The notes under the pieces: model-generated
The model's database searches: none
Seen by the model: only the letters and a program-made list of their open reading frames with translations
Told to the model about the DNA's origin: nothing
Shown here: in pieces, positions 48,501-51,926 of the stretch
Numbering within the stretch: position 1 is the first letter of the stretch
Layout of the letters: each line of letters opens with the position of its first letter
Assembly (NCBI GenBank): GCA_965199815.1
Contig: CBDATE010000028.1
Coordinates: 372,001 to 436,000, forward strand
DNA length: 64,000 bases
Source: Azotimanducus sp965199815
GTDB taxonomy: Bacteria > Pseudomonadota > Gammaproteobacteria > Pseudomonadales > Azotimanducaceae
Direction: 5' to 3'
Program-made: the position numbers and the translations under genes

Positions 48501-49526
48501 CAGCTGACTGCCGTCGCCGACCTGCACACGAAAGGTCACTCGAGTGGGAATGCGTACCCGAGGCGCAGTCCATGTGAGCCTGTTGCCCGTGCCACCGACA
48601 CTCCGGAGATTGCCCGTGTTGGGCGGTTCGGTACTCCAGGTGTAGCGCAGGGTGTCGCTCGTGTCGGCATCGGAACCAGTTGCGACAAGGCTGATATCCT
48701 CCCCCGAGTATGTGGCCGCAGCTATGGCGTTCAGACTCACGGTAGGTGCGTTGTTGAACTGCACGGCGGAAATGAAGTTGATGGCACCGTTACCGGCCGC
48801 CGTCACCGCGCGAACCTGAAAGGAGTGAAGATGGTGTGCGGTCAATCCTCTGATCACGTGACTCGTGGAGCCGAATGCAGCCCGCACCCAGGTCGCAGCG
48901 GCGATGTTGCCTGCAATGCCCGTCCAGCGCAGCTCATATCCGGTGACGGCTGCCGTCTCGCCATTCACCATGCCGGTAAAGGTGGGTGCACTCCAACTGA
49001 TCGTCATGGTTCCGGCAGCAGCCTGGGCACCGATGTTGGTGGGTGGTCCGGAGCGGATTTCGTCCGGGCGCACGGTGAATCTGCGTTGGCGCCATACCAG
49101 AGCTCTCTCTATGCTGTATCCCGAGCCGCTGCGCAGGCGAACCGTGACCTGAACATCGGGGCGAATCCCGGCCAGGATGGGGTTCAGGGTCTGGATCTGG
49201 AGCGGTTCGATAACGGTTTCATTCGCTTTGCCGGAAATTGATATACTGAGCTCTCTTCTGCTTCTGCCCACACCGAGCAACTGATCGGGACCTTCAATGT
49301 CAACTCTGACATCGACCGAGAAAGCCTCGCTCTCGGGGTGATAGGCCAGCAGCGAAAATCTGATCTGATCGCCTTCGGTGATGGTGGTCGGTTCGTTGCG
49401 CGTATCAGCGGGTTTGAGATACACGATTGGCTGGCTCTGCGCCAGCGCAGGCTGGCTGGTCAGCACAGGTGCCAGCGGGGCAAGAACAGCGAAAACGGGC
49501 AGCAGCCAACATCTTCGCAAGGACAT
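21525..49526 (-). CDS. Giant autotransporter adhesin (9,333 residues) with FN3, VCBS, PKD-like and Calx-beta-like repeats
   Basis: One uninterrupted 28-kb gene. The start at ATG 49526 follows GGAGGTGGAGG and opens with a Sec signal peptide (MSLRRCWLLPVFAVLAPLAP, then ALAQ). Residues to about 2560 hold nine FN3 domains (for example PITGYEYRVA, LTGYEVRHA) mixed with Calx-beta-like and cadherin-like segments. About 2560-7220 is an array of 24 VCBS and 22 PKD-like domains. A Calx-beta domain, a tenth FN3 and nine 107-residue repeats (TRGVTVSPTSLTVAEGSTG) follow to about 8395, then Calx-beta-like and linker regions. The last roughly 480 residues form a type Va barrel, from WAVWGQGSLSRYNLE to the terminal HLDMRF. 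It should be displayed at the surface as a very long fibre, probably for adhesion. The Asp-rich domain junctions suggest Ca2+ binding. No secretion partner is needed for type Va. Confidence 0.92.
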   Translation of the reverse strand: MSLRRCWLLPVFAVLAPLAPVLTSQPALAQSQPIVYLKPADTRNEPTTITEGDQIRFSLLAYHPESEAFSVDVRVDIEGPDQLLGVGRSRRELSISISGKANETVIEPLQIQTLNPILAGIRPDVQVTVRLRSGSGYSIERALVWRQRRFTVRPDEIRSGPPTNIGAQAAAGTMTISWSAPTFTGMVNGETAAVTGYELRWTGIAGNIAAATWVRAAFGSTSHVIRGLTAHHLHSFQVRAVTAAGNGAINFISAVQFNNAPTVSLNAIAAATYSGEDISLVATGSDADTSDTLRYTWSTEPPNTGNLRSVGGTGNRLTWTAPRVRIPTRVTFRVQVGDGSQLASASRQSIIRPARVGLTPSSQSVSEGDAGTHRINLTLGYVGTGVSFPQATTARVRVSAPNVELVNPPTSVTIPSGQSSASFSVQYRGNIMDNPDREVTVTLRPNDWYTPSPGKSTATITITDDDDPPTSAPSGLTASAGYRQVTLSWTAPTQTGLLDGAAAPITGYEYRVAATTTALADAPWVAIPDSAAATSHIVPNLALETDYAFDVRVRTAVDVGPASTAATATTRGLPKISVTSATDSTTLAEGGAIEFNLNVTTGALDRNGHLRAYFQIVDVDGRLSSSTPPTEITIPGETSSYSFRLATKTNNLVDGDSPITITMRSGAGYTVDTNAPSVQFTIEDDDDYPGAPTALTSEAGYRQVDLSWTAPTNTGQLNGAAVALTGYEYRVATDMNRLGLTPWTPIANSASATSHRITDLDMNQAYSIQLRARNSLGAGVISAVHSVTTLTDLTVSLTADMPTSAVEGTTFNARLRANPGAPDADMEVNIELVDAGGRTLETGPLTATITGGSREVVRAIRSNNDGIVNTEDGVTLRLLPGTGYAIDTANREVEFTVTDNETAPGAPASLTLTPGYNRILLNWSAPTNTGTLNSVATPVTGYEFRIAPTDESIDDAAWRTVAGGAAVTSEAIVNLEQTTAYAVEVRARNAAAPGPVATMTTTTETLKVSIRQSGATTVTEGQQSLPASDTNRPVYSITASPLAVEADLTVNLMVTDPDGLVTGRIGTTATVAMGQTSATREFLTNQNQKINTTDAVGIALAPGTGYQIDTQAADIEYTVNDDDATPGQVVGLAVAKTIDTLTYTWAPPSSSGRQDGQAVPVLRYEVRHTANGGALASQTYVALDGGADTLRFQLTGLADNQAVDLEIRAVNSIGPGPSLSINASSVLNTAPTVSFFPRDDVGVLAGEAYLVFVSGKDVDAGDTFTYELTGEGTFARRETPEHLKPPGNPNGLALWAWSPPVVNEDTDIVLTVTIRDARGLTASATQTIRVLVPIISIRAVPPQGAEGSATDTGTVSFELSVSTSARAEGSADKTVTVGMAAIPQNDLAVTDRSARTVDVGFATVGDKEIVTYSFTGNDTDNPDLPLTATLLPGTGYVLKEGEATATYTVQDDEAAPSAPQDFGATGYHQRVTLSWSASADSGERNGAALSITNYQYRIVSSTATTLPNGLALNTWNTVRGGGAATSHNLAGLENGKVYEFEVRAQNAVGAGLATDSISVTPFDSKPTITLSGPATVSTGGNVELTATLMDRDPRPLYQGIQIPLTAEWSIGRVSPQQTPGAFLVGDQSPRLFDCKPVQAKKCFSTTSGQAVTWTAPVLSEDATYTITVRARDSDDSAAHYGEATHTIRVKVPEVSLIFLGFDENSRVPGRPLATYENPPSTSTNGDLTYQNAGIVGVVLTTGEGATAADPAGRRGVVPTIDTVVHFEFDDPDGWLNGRRVLENKAEILKKPGRPSHVISFYENEYEGKPFSNVTESMDILAGETRSGFKDGLPFTDFRKNQARTYGFVMRGDIWYNRDAVVGVSLKPGPGYKVNEQQKSFRFTVVNDDWPPTTPTDLVVSYGRSRADVSWGPVSFPGRIDGYERTVAFRYETRYALASADIDDVSWTHTCGDDFRTANQGTTTCGSEKHRKQALENLEEGKQYRFQVRAAHVADNSAPAEVLFTVAKPELRVTTVGGAGAAEGSASTGPDITFKVEVIAPEDYASRMPQQDLTVTLLMRNGGASVISAIPRIVTIPAGESEASTEVKIIGNDADNPNYEYTATIQADDAYQFTAENSRAVFTVRDDDDPPGAPALTAAAAGGSVTLSWMPPADPGQLNGSPTAITSYEVRWAAAGTRVDTVSWATVTGGADVREYTATGLTNGIGHLFQVRAVNVVGASTPGQAADTPTNTLPQVEAGEDAIVTSGGALTLAGEASDPDVSDTLTLAWSAGQGSFSDATLANAVWTAPEVSTSTDVTLTLTATDGDGATASDTLTVTVRPPVVSLYRVIDSDLTDTREGGAGTEGGGQLTAWITTHVEVPTTTTDGGTASIGGGKAGVSPVVDVAVNLEVQGSEGLTLVSPPMSATIVAGGDDRISFAIKFQGDDDLNADRTVTVTLAAGTGYAIDGTRNRVSFTIENDDTVPDAPTDLAADVSGTSAELTWKAPLITGFVNDNRAPLTGYEVRHAATSDALPDTWTAIANSGPTTVSHTLTDLTEGTAYTFEVRAKNAVGAGTAASTTATPATFSGDLAGAVTEAGNAADGTALAGTPAATGTVTVSDSDSNDADTVQAQTDVAGDYGSFGITTAGVWTYTLDNDKDETDALTEGQQETDEFTIQAADGTGTKVVITVTGTNDAASISGDLAGTVTEDDTDADEASGTVTVSDSDGADTVQAQTDVAGTYGMFSIESDGDWTYTLDNSKAATNALAAGATGDDAFAIAAADGTPGTVTITVTGANDAPTANAGADATVAEGASVTLDGTGSSDPDASTTLTYSWARKAGETDHAVTLSNADKASASFTAPDDIVADATLTFVLTVSDGTASATDEVVITVTGVNADATFGGDLTGEVTEDDDTKDEATGTVTVSDSDGDDTVQAQTNEAGTYGTFNIKTNGEWTYTLDNIDSDTNALAAGATGDDAFAIAAADGTAGTVTITVTGANDAPTADAGLDANVAESASVTLDGTGSSDPDADTTLTYSWARKAGETDNAVTLTNADTASASFTAPDDIAEDATLTFVLTVSDGTDSATDEVVITVTGENADATFGGDLTGEVTEDDDTKDEASGTVTVSDSDGADTVQAQTDKAGTYGKFSITTAGVWTYTLDNDKDETDALAAAATVTDAFAIQSADDTAGTVTITVTGANDAPTADAGANKTVIEGASVTLDGTDSSDPDTGHTLTYSWARKSGETDHAVTLTNADKASASFTAPDDIAADATLTFVLTVSDGTASDTDEVIITVTGVNAAATFGGTLTGAVTEDDEDKDEASGTVTVTDSDGDDTVQAQTDKAGTYGTFSIKANSEWTYTLDNTDDDTNALAAGATATDAFSITSADGTEGTVTITVTGANDTPTADAGADTTVMEGAPVTLDGTDSSDPDTGHTLTYSWARKSGETDNAVTLSNADKASASFTAPDDIASDATLTFVLTVSDGTASHTDEVIITVTGTNAAATIGGTLTGAVTEDDDTKDEASGTVTVSDSDGADTAQAQTDKAGTYGTFSIKTNGEWTYTLDNSKTATNALAAAATVSDAFAIAAADGTEGTVTITVTGANDAPTADAGSDETVAEGATVTLDGTDSTDPDTGNTLTYRWARKSGETDNAVTLSNADTASASFTAPNDIASDATLTFVLTVSDGTASATDEVVITVTGVNADATFGGDLTGEVTEDDDTKDEASGTVTVTDSDGADTVQAQTDKAGTYGTFSIKANGEWTYTLDNSKTATNALAADATATDEFTIAAADSTTGTVTITVTGANDAPTADAGTDATVTEGASVTLDGTGSSDPDAGTTLTYSWARKAGETDNAVTLTNADKASASFTAPDDIASDVTLTFVLTVSDGTASHTDEVIITVTGVNAAATFGGTLTGAVTEDDEDKDEASGTVTITDSDGANTVQAQTDEGGTYGTFSIKANGEWKYELDNSKAATNALAAAATKDDAFPIASADGTEGTVTITVTGANDAPTANAGADATVAEGASVTLDGTDSSDPDASTTLTYSWARKSGETDNAVTLSNADKASASFTAPDDIAADATLTFVLTVSDGTASATDEVVITVTGTNAVASFGGTLTGAVTEDDEDKDEASGTVTVTDSDSADTVQAQTDVAGTYGMFSIESDGDWTYTLDNSKAATNALAAGATGDDAFAIAAADGTAGTVTITVTGANDAPTADAGLDANVAESASVTLDGTGSSDPDADTTLTYSWARKAGETDNAVTLTNADTASASFTAPDDIAEDATLTFVLTVSDGTDSATDEVVITVTGENADATFGGDLTGEVTEDDDTKDEASGTVTVSDSDGADTVQAQTDKVGTYGTFSIKANGEWTYTLNNSKTATNSLAAGATATDAFSITSADGTEGTVTITVTGANDAPTADAGLDATVAEGASVTLDGTDSSDSDASTTLTYSWARKAGETDNAVTLTNANTASASFTAPNDIAADVTLTFVLTVSDGTASHTDEVIITVTGVNAAATIGGTLTGAVTEDDDTKDEASGTVTVTDSDGANTVQAQTDEAGTYGTFSIKANGEWKYELDNTDDDTNALAAAATATDAFSITSADGTEGTVTITVTGANDAPTADAGANKTVIEGASVTLDGTGSSDPDAGTTLTYSWVRKSGETDNAVTLSNADTASASFTAPNDIAANATLTFVLTVSDGTASDTDEVTITVTGVNAAATFGGDLTGAVTEDDDTKDEATGTVTVTDSDSANTLQAQTDEAGTYGTFSIKTNGEWTYTLDNEDDDTNALAAGATVTDAFSITSADGTEGTVTITVTGANDAPTADAGTDKTVTEGASVTLDGTDSSDPDASTTLTYSWVRKAGETDNAVTLTNADKASASFTAPDDIVANATLTFVLTVSDGTVSDTDEVVITVTGENAAATFSGDLTGEVTEDDEDKDEASGTVTVSDSDGADTVQAQTDKAGTYGTFSIKANGEWKYELDNSKAATNALAAAATATDAFAIAAADGTSGTVTITVTGANDAPTADAGADTTVTEGASVTLDGTDSSDPDASTTLTYSWARKSGETDNAVTLTNADKASASFTAPDDIAADATLTFVLTVSDGTASHTDEVIITVTGTNAAATIGGTLTGTVTEDDDTKNEAEGTVTVSDSDGANTVQAQTDEAGTYGTFNIKTNGEWTYTLDNDKDETDALAAGATVTDAFAIQSADDTTGTVTITVTGANDAPTADAGANKTVIEGASVTLDGTSSSDPDASTTLTYSWARKSGETDNAVTLSNDDKASASFTAPDDIVADATLTFVLTVSDGTANHTDEVIITVTGVNAAATFGGDLTGEVTEDDDTKDEASGTVTVTDSDGADTVQAQTDEAGTYGTFSIKTNGEWEYELDNSKAATNALAAGATEDDAFPIASADGTEGTVTITVTGANDAPTADAGSDATVVEGAPVTLDGTGSSDPDASTTLTYSWARKSGETDNAVTLTNADKASASFTAPDDIVADATLTFVLTVSDGTTSDTDEVTITVTGANAAATIGGDLTGEVTEDDDTKDEASGTVTVSDSDGANTVQAQTDEAGTYGTFSIKANGEWTYTLDNTDDDTNALTAGTTAEDAFEIAAADGTTGTVTITVTGANDAPTADAGANKTVIEGASVTLDGTDSSDPDAGTTLTYSWARKAGETDNAVTLTNANTASASFTAPNDIASDATLTFVLTVSDGTASDTDEVVITVTGANAAATFSGDLTGEVTEDDDTKDEATGTVTVSDSDGADTVQAQTDEAGTYGTFSIKANGEWTYTLDNTDDDTNALAAGATVTDAFAIQSADDTAGTVTITVTGANDAPTADAGANKTVIEGASVTLDGTDSSDPDASTTLTYSWARKSGETDNAVTLTNADKASASFTAPNDIVANATLTFVLTVSDGTASATDEVVITVTGVNATATFSGDLTGEVTEDDDTKDEASGTVTVSDSDGANTVQAQTDEAGTYGTFSIKANGEWTYTLDNTDDDTNALAAGATVTDAFEIASADDTSGTVTITVTGANDAPTADAGANKTVAEGASVTLDGTGSSDPDASTTLTYSWARKSGETDNAVTLTNDDKASASFTAPNDIASDATLTFVLTVSDGTASDTDEVTITVTGANAAATIGGTLTGEVAEDDEDKDEASSTVTVTDSDGADTVQAQTDEAGTYGTFSIKTNGEWTYTLDNADDDTNALTTGATATDAFSIASADGTEGTVTITVTGANDAPTANAGPDTTVTEGASVTLDGTGSSDPDADTTLTYAWARKAGETDNAVTLTNADKASASFTAPDDIASDVTLTFVLTVSDGTASHTDEVVITVTGANAAATIGGDLTGEVTEDDEDKNETSGTVTVSDSDGADTVQAQTDEAGTYGMFSIKTNGEWTYTLDNTDDDTNALAAGATKDDAFAIASADGTAGTITITVTGANDAPTADAGANKTVIEGASVTLDGTDSSDPDASTTLTYSWARKSGETDNAVMLTNADKASASFTAPDDIAANATLTFVLTVSDGTASATDEVVITVTGENAAATFSGDLTGAVTEDDDTKDEAEGTVIVTDSDGADTVQAQTDEAGTYGTFSIKANGEWTYTLDNSKAATNALAAGATAEDTLAIAAADGTTGTVTITVTGANDAPTADAGANKTVIEGASVTLDGTDSSDPDASTTLTYSWARKSGETDNAVTLTNADKASASFTAPDDIVADATLTFVLTVSDGTASDTDEVVITVTGANAAATFGGDLTGEVTEDDEDKDEASGTVTVTDSDGADTVQAQTDEAGTYGTFSIESDGDWTYTLDNTDDDTNALAAGATATDAFSITSADGTEGTVTITVTGTNDAPTADAGANKTVIEGASVTLDGTDSSDPDASTTLTYSWARKAGETDNAVTLTNADTASASFTAPNDIASDATLTFVLTVSDGTASATDEVVITVTGANAAATFGGDLTGDVTEDDDTKDEATGTVTVTDSDGADTVQAQTDEVGTYGTFSIKANGEWTYTLDNTDDTNALTAGTTAEDTFAIAAADGTAGTVTITVTGANDAPTADAGANKTVAEGASVTLDGTDSSDPDASTTLTYSWARKSGETDNAVTLSNADKASASFTAPDDIASDVTLTFVLTVSDGTASDTDEVIITVTGVNAAATFSGDLTGEVTEDDDTKDEASGTVTVSDSDGANTVQAQTDEAGTYGTFSIKANGEWTYTLDNTDDDTNALTAGTTAEDAFEIAAADGTTDTVTITVTGANDAPTVTVFFGAATYSVTEGEAVSVAVTLSADPERSVTIPVTRTNGTGAVADDYSVPVSVAFASGETSKTLTFSATDDLVDESDETVTLGFGTLPARVTAGTVSQAVVTITDNDDSLPTKVTSLRVRPGDGSLSVSWTAASVAPNGYSVRWRVQGPGTLLSAINEVEGTSFDIPDLSNGTTYVVRVDTRNAANTGVQKGTNVSAVGTPVGLEFSAMSLVVPEGGSNTYTVKLTTLPTGDVTVTVGGASGDVSVSPGTLTFTTDNWSTAQAVTVGAAQDNDVEDDTVTLSHTAVGGGYEPASGSVTVTVDDDDTRGVTVSPTSLTVAEGSTGTYTVVLNTQPTGDVTVAVGHASGDVSVSRAALVFTSMTWNQPQTVTVSVAEDDDALTDDTVTLTHRVSGADYASESAASVTVTITENDTRGVTVSPTSLTVAEGSTGTYTVVLNTQPTGDVTVTVGGVSGDVSMSRSSLVFTSTNWNQPQTVTVTAAEDDDALTDDTVTLTHRVSGADYASESAASVTVTITENDTRGVTVSPTSLTVAEGSTGTYTVVLNTQPTGDVTVAVGGASGDVSVSTTSLTFTSTNWNQPQTVTVTAAQDDDATDDMVTLTHRVSGADYASESAASVEVTIIENDTRGVTVSPTSLTVTEGSTGTYTVVLNTQPTGDVTVTVGGVSGDVSVSTTSLTFTSSTWNTAQTVTVTAAEDIDALADDTVTLTHRVGGADYASESAASVEVTIIENDTRGVTVSPTSLTVAEGSTGTYTVVLNTQPTGDVTVTVGPASGDVSVSPSTLTFTTDNWSTVQAVTVTAAEDDDALTDDAVTLTHRVSGADYASESAASVTVTITENDTRGVTVSPTSLRVIEGLTGTYTVVLNTQPTGDVTVTVGGASGDVSVSPSTLTFTTDNWSTAQAVTVTAAEDDDAITDDAVTLTHRVTGADYASESAASVIVTITEKDVRGVTVSPTSLRVIEGLTGTYTVVLNTQPTGDVTVTVGPAPDGALGDVSASPTSLTFTITTWNQPQTVTVTAAEDIDALADDAVTLTHMVTGADYASESAASVEVTIIENDTRGVTVSPTSLRVIEGLTGTYTVVLNTQPTGDVTVTVGPAPDGALGDVSASPTSLTFTITTWNQPQTVTVTAAEDDDTTDDTTTLTHTASGGDYDAVTSTLRVQVDDDDGRPLIGTRPLSALSVSLGVAETGEEGTDLLVPVLLSSRLGRGEQIRVRFAVGADGDTATAADYRVVADELVFVAGESSETLRIEVLDDALSEPEETLTVSLLEVSSSNARRKVSLGEAERTYRIAASDALSISLGVSTNRILEGGDSAVFRVSLSGGELESELPVGVFVHPGSTADASDVAGMPAFVTVASGEWEAEFAVSALQEAGIQDEGEERLTLTLGLSEHGEIHATLVDATASVMIGEIDSLSREAGARVGLGAYARSVGSGLMEAIGVRSRALEGVGGEFSSIQVGGAPLTQTLGLGREGESAAIPGVREGLYQGDASDISWHEGVGDALGIGIGGGIGSDIGGDIDSSSRLGNGHASTVPPVVGLVGCGAETSRQGFAEDGAEASDSLPETPLEPSSEAVPCRADSAWEMELAQALQQLLAPMADSNTRLGNELGTSSQDLLSGSEFLLTPAQSMDSEPGRWAVWGQGSLSRYNLEQGDGGQIDGDLRSTKVGFDMRFDENLLAGLVLSRDVGRSDLSMPDGQSGSLRAETTGIYPYVHWHPRPKLGTWGAFGYGAGKARLDDGVGDVVETDIELGLLAAGVHQDMLEVGNSSWALHSDAFLVEVDADEVEGGALLPSTSARAWRLRTALEVQMGALSSPLSGRIELGLRFDGGDAAYDGGVEAGGSLAYVNPDAGIEVRLRGRWMTSLQSSRADERGVSLNLTYDAGMMNRGWMLTASPEWGETSAGTGSLWDSVESLGAVGVGGLRAGEPALRLPVRVGYGVGLGGERVLTPFAEWTSMGELIEQRVGVELALPFVREFDIEVGLYRQQVSGTRLGDAYHTGSLGGGYGSAPMDTGLGGSWSGSGAYGYAAPGHAASTLGTGYGMGGYGAGMSGLTGRWGSSHAGSPVTGMTLEALLSRSLNDGYGRFLFGTRALNVRSSFELEVLMHLDMRF
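24340..27230 (-). repeat. Nine tandem 321-bp repeats in the adhesin gene
   Basis: Each unit encodes about 107 residues running from VTVSPTSLTVAEGSTGTYTV through TLTHRVSGADYASESAAS to TITEND. The outermost units are divergent (the first begins LEFSAMSLVVPEGGSNTYTV) and the inner ones close to identical. Two adjacent units share the insertion PAPDGALGDVSASPTSLTFT, showing unit duplication. The spacing of the GTCACCCCGCG marker is 321 bp. Confidence 0.92.
27860..41840 (-). repeat. 606-bp VCBS plus PKD-like array in the adhesin gene
   Basis: Twenty-two 202-residue units (VCBS-type LTGEVTEDDDTKDEASGTVT, then PKD-like GASVTLDGTDSSDPDASTTL) sit between a leading and a trailing single VCBS domain. 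The period is exactly 606 bp over about 13 kb. The only length change is a lost codon at about 28580 (DNTDDTNAL for DNTDDDTNAL). Blocks of several hundred bases are identical between distant units, for example 36536-37052 with 40172-40688. Confidence 0.95.
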
Positions 49527-49814
49527 CTTCAGATGCCTCCACCTCCCGCTTTGAACAGATGTGTGTTCACAGATATGGAAGTCGTCCGCCTGATGTGCGG
49601 TGACACCTACCCCTCCGTGTGCCATGCGAAGGCACCATTGCAATCCCCATTGCCTCATCACGATTCAGCACCGTGCTCCCACTCACGGCCCTAAAATAAT
49701 CACAATAGGCGAGCATGAATACTCGCTTTTTGTACAGGTTAACGAGGTTGTGACAAGCGAATTCTTGCGAGTGCCCTGTCGAGTGTGCTGTTGCGATGTG
49801 CCCTGTCGCCGGTG

Positions 49815-50453
49815 ATGAAGAGTCTTGTTGACAAGCTGCGAACCGGTGCGGTCGAGCCTCTTGATGTGTCGCGCATACAGGCCGATATGCTGGCCGGCGT
49901 GGCCGTCATCCTGCGCTCCGGCAAGGGCGTGGCGACCGGCGAAGTGGCAGACTGCGAAGCCTTGTTCATTCGCAGAAGCAGTCGCGAGGACGATCCCTGG
50001 TCCGGCCACATGGCGTTTCCGGGCGGACGATTCGACCCTCGGGAGCATTCACTGAAGATGACTGCGATTCGCGAGACACGGGAAGAAATCGGACTCGACC
50101 TGCGTCGCCTCGGCACCTACCTCGGCGTACTGCCACCGGTGATACCGCACGCATCAAAACCGCCACACAGCGCACTGATCGAACCACATTGCTTTCTGGT
50201 GTGTGGCGACCCGACGCTCAGGATTGATGAACGCGAAGTCGCCGAGGCCATATGGCTGTCGCTTGCGCCCATGATGCGTGGCGAGACCCAGGTCACGACC
50301 AGATACTCTCTTGATGGCCAGGTTCGTCTGTTTCCGGGTTTCGAGACACCCCTCGAGCAACCCATCTGGGGGCTGACCTACCGCATCCTCAAGAGCCTGT
50401 TCGGGGTGCTTGATGCCAATGTGCGACACTCAAGCGACGCTTCGCCTTCCTGA
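49815..50453 (+). CDS. Nudix hydrolase, CoA-pyrophosphatase-like
   Basis: A 212-residue Nudix protein. The box GGRFDPREHSLKMTAIRETR continues as EEIGL and fits the CoA-pyrophosphatase (NudL/PCD1) type, in which one more residue than the classical spacing separates the first Glu from REUxEE. WSGHMAFPGGR just before it is the NudL-type lead-in. Likely reaction: hydrolysis of CoA or another nucleoside diphosphate linked to a moiety. The start could be ATG 49815 (chosen) or GTG 49785; neither has a clear ribosome-binding site. The 3' end overlaps the convergent Hsp70-type gene by 24 bp. A 288-bp region separates it from the divergent adhesin gene and must hold both promoters. Confidence 0.85.
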   Translation: MKSLVDKLRTGAVEPLDVSRIQADMLAGVAVILRSGKGVATGEVADCEALFIRRSSREDDPWSGHMAFPGGRFDPREHSLKMTAIRETREEIGLDLRRLGTYLGVLPPVIPHASKPPHSALIEPHCFLVCGDPTLRIDEREVAEAIWLSLAPMMRGETQVTTRYSLDGQVRLFPGFETPLEQPIWGLTYRILKSLFGVLDANVRHSSDASPS

Positions 50454-51869
50454 CAGGTCAGGCGCGCCGGAGTGCCCCGAGACGATGCGCTTGTAACTGA
50501 TGATCGCCAGACCCTTGGCGACGCTTCCGAAGGTATCGTGGCGCACGACGCGGCGCGGAAAGAAGCATTCCAGCAGGTCGATGATCGCCGGGATTTCCGA
50601 AGATCCGCCGGTGCGCAGCACCAGATCTATGGCGCAGCTTTCGAGGCGCGCAACTTCCAGTGTCTGGTGCACGGCCTGCGAAAACTGCTCGAGCAGATCG
50701 TCGATAAGCCATTCGAAATCTGTGCGCGTCACGGGCAAGGTGATGTCCAGCTCGGGAATATCAAGCTGTGTCTGATCTGCCTCCGACAGGGCAATTTTGC
50801 ACTGACTGATCGCCTGGAAAGCGACGAATCCGAGATTCTGGCGGATATAGTCCATGAGCCGCTCGAAGGCCGACACATTTTCACCGCCACCCTCGATAGC
50901 CTGCTGCACCAGTGAGGTGAAGCGATTCTGGTTGAGCTGGTGTGATACCGCCCAGTTGAGCAGCAAGGGCGCAAAATCCGCAAATGGAAAGCGCACACTG
51001 GTGTCCCCCTGTGCGGTGCGTTTGCGCCACTGACCGCCCTCGCCGAGATGCGGAAAGATCAGTTTGCGCAGCAGGCGCTGGTCTATGTGTACGCCGCCCA
51101 GAGCGAGGCCGTGCGTCGCCACAACCTCGAAGCCTCCCGTCGCGCTGACCTTCATGACGCACAGATCCAGCGTACCGCCCCCGAAATCCACCGTCAGCAC
51201 ATGGCGCAGCTCCCGAGCATCGCGACCCTCGAGATAGCTGGTCGCCGCCGCTACAGGTTCCTCGACGAACTCGTATCGAGACAGGCCGGCGTATGTGAGT
51301 GCGTCCGACATGCGCTGTAACGCCGTTTCGTTCCTGAGCCGGTCGCGACCCTCGTAGTGCACCGGTCGTCCGATGCAGACACCCTGATCGAGGCGCGTCT
51401 CGGCCTGAATCCGCTCCCTGATAGCCTTCAGAATCGGCGTGATCAGGGCGGTCAATCGAAACTGGCGATCAAAGACTTCGAGCCTGGGCGTACGCTTGTC
51501 GCCAAGCAGCCGCTTGACGCCCATGAAGAGACGCCCCTTGAGGCCCGAATCCTCCATCGCCGGCCCATAGATGGGGCGACTGCGTGTCGCCAGCGAGGCC
51601 TTGCTGCCGGGTGCGACAGGCGCATGCCATTCGCTTTCCTCGCCGATGACTTGCGGGATGAATTCGACGGTTCGCCCGGTGTTGTCGGCCACATACGTCA
51701 GGATAGCGCCTTGTCCGGTGAGCGCCCGGAATCGCCGGTCGAGATAGATCGCTGAAGGCATGATGTCCATGTTTTCATCAAGCGTGATTTGGCGCACACC
51801 GGAAGCATCGCAAATAGCGGCCGAGCTGTTGGTCGTGCCGAAATCTATACCTGTGCCGATCGCCGACAT
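50430..51869 (-). CDS. Hsp70 family protein, YegD-like
   Basis: A 479-residue protein with the actin/Hsp70 ATPase fold: phosphate 1 loop GTGIDFGTTNSSAAI (5-19), phosphate 2 VLTVDFGGGTLDLCVMKV and adenosine loop LRTGGSSEIPAIIDLLECFF. FVEEPVAAATSYLEG is the connect-1 region. The length covers only the nucleotide-binding domain with inserts, without the DnaK substrate-binding domain, as in E. coli YegD. Its client or partner is unknown. It follows the CoA-transferase gene by 57 bp in the same direction, so the two may be co-transcribed, and overlaps the convergent Nudix gene at its end. Confidence 0.9.
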   Translation of the reverse strand: MSAIGTGIDFGTTNSSAAICDASGVRQITLDENMDIMPSAIYLDRRFRALTGQGAILTYVADNTGRTVEFIPQVIGEESEWHAPVAPGSKASLATRSRPIYGPAMEDSGLKGRLFMGVKRLLGDKRTPRLEVFDRQFRLTALITPILKAIRERIQAETRLDQGVCIGRPVHYEGRDRLRNETALQRMSDALTYAGLSRYEFVEEPVAAATSYLEGRDARELRHVLTVDFGGGTLDLCVMKVSATGGFEVVATHGLALGGVHIDQRLLRKLIFPHLGEGGQWRKRTAQGDTSVRFPFADFAPLLLNWAVSHQLNQNRFTSLVQQAIEGGGENVSAFERLMDYIRQNLGFVAFQAISQCKIALSEADQTQLDIPELDITLPVTRTDFEWLIDDLLEQFSQAVHQTLEVARLESCAIDLVLRTGGSSEIPAIIDLLECFFPRRVVRHDTFGSVAKGLAIISYKRIVSGHSGAPDLSGRRSVA

Positions 51870-51926
51870 AGGGGTGCGGTGTCAGATGCTCTGTAGTGGA
51901 GGTGCCGGGAAGCGCGGATCTGTCCG

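Noticed and set aside
49709..49731. Terminator-like hairpin GCGAG-N8-CTCGC followed by five T on the plus strand
   Set aside because: The stem is only 5 bp and no plus-strand gene lies upstream of it; it sits in the divergent promoter region, so a terminator role makes little sense.
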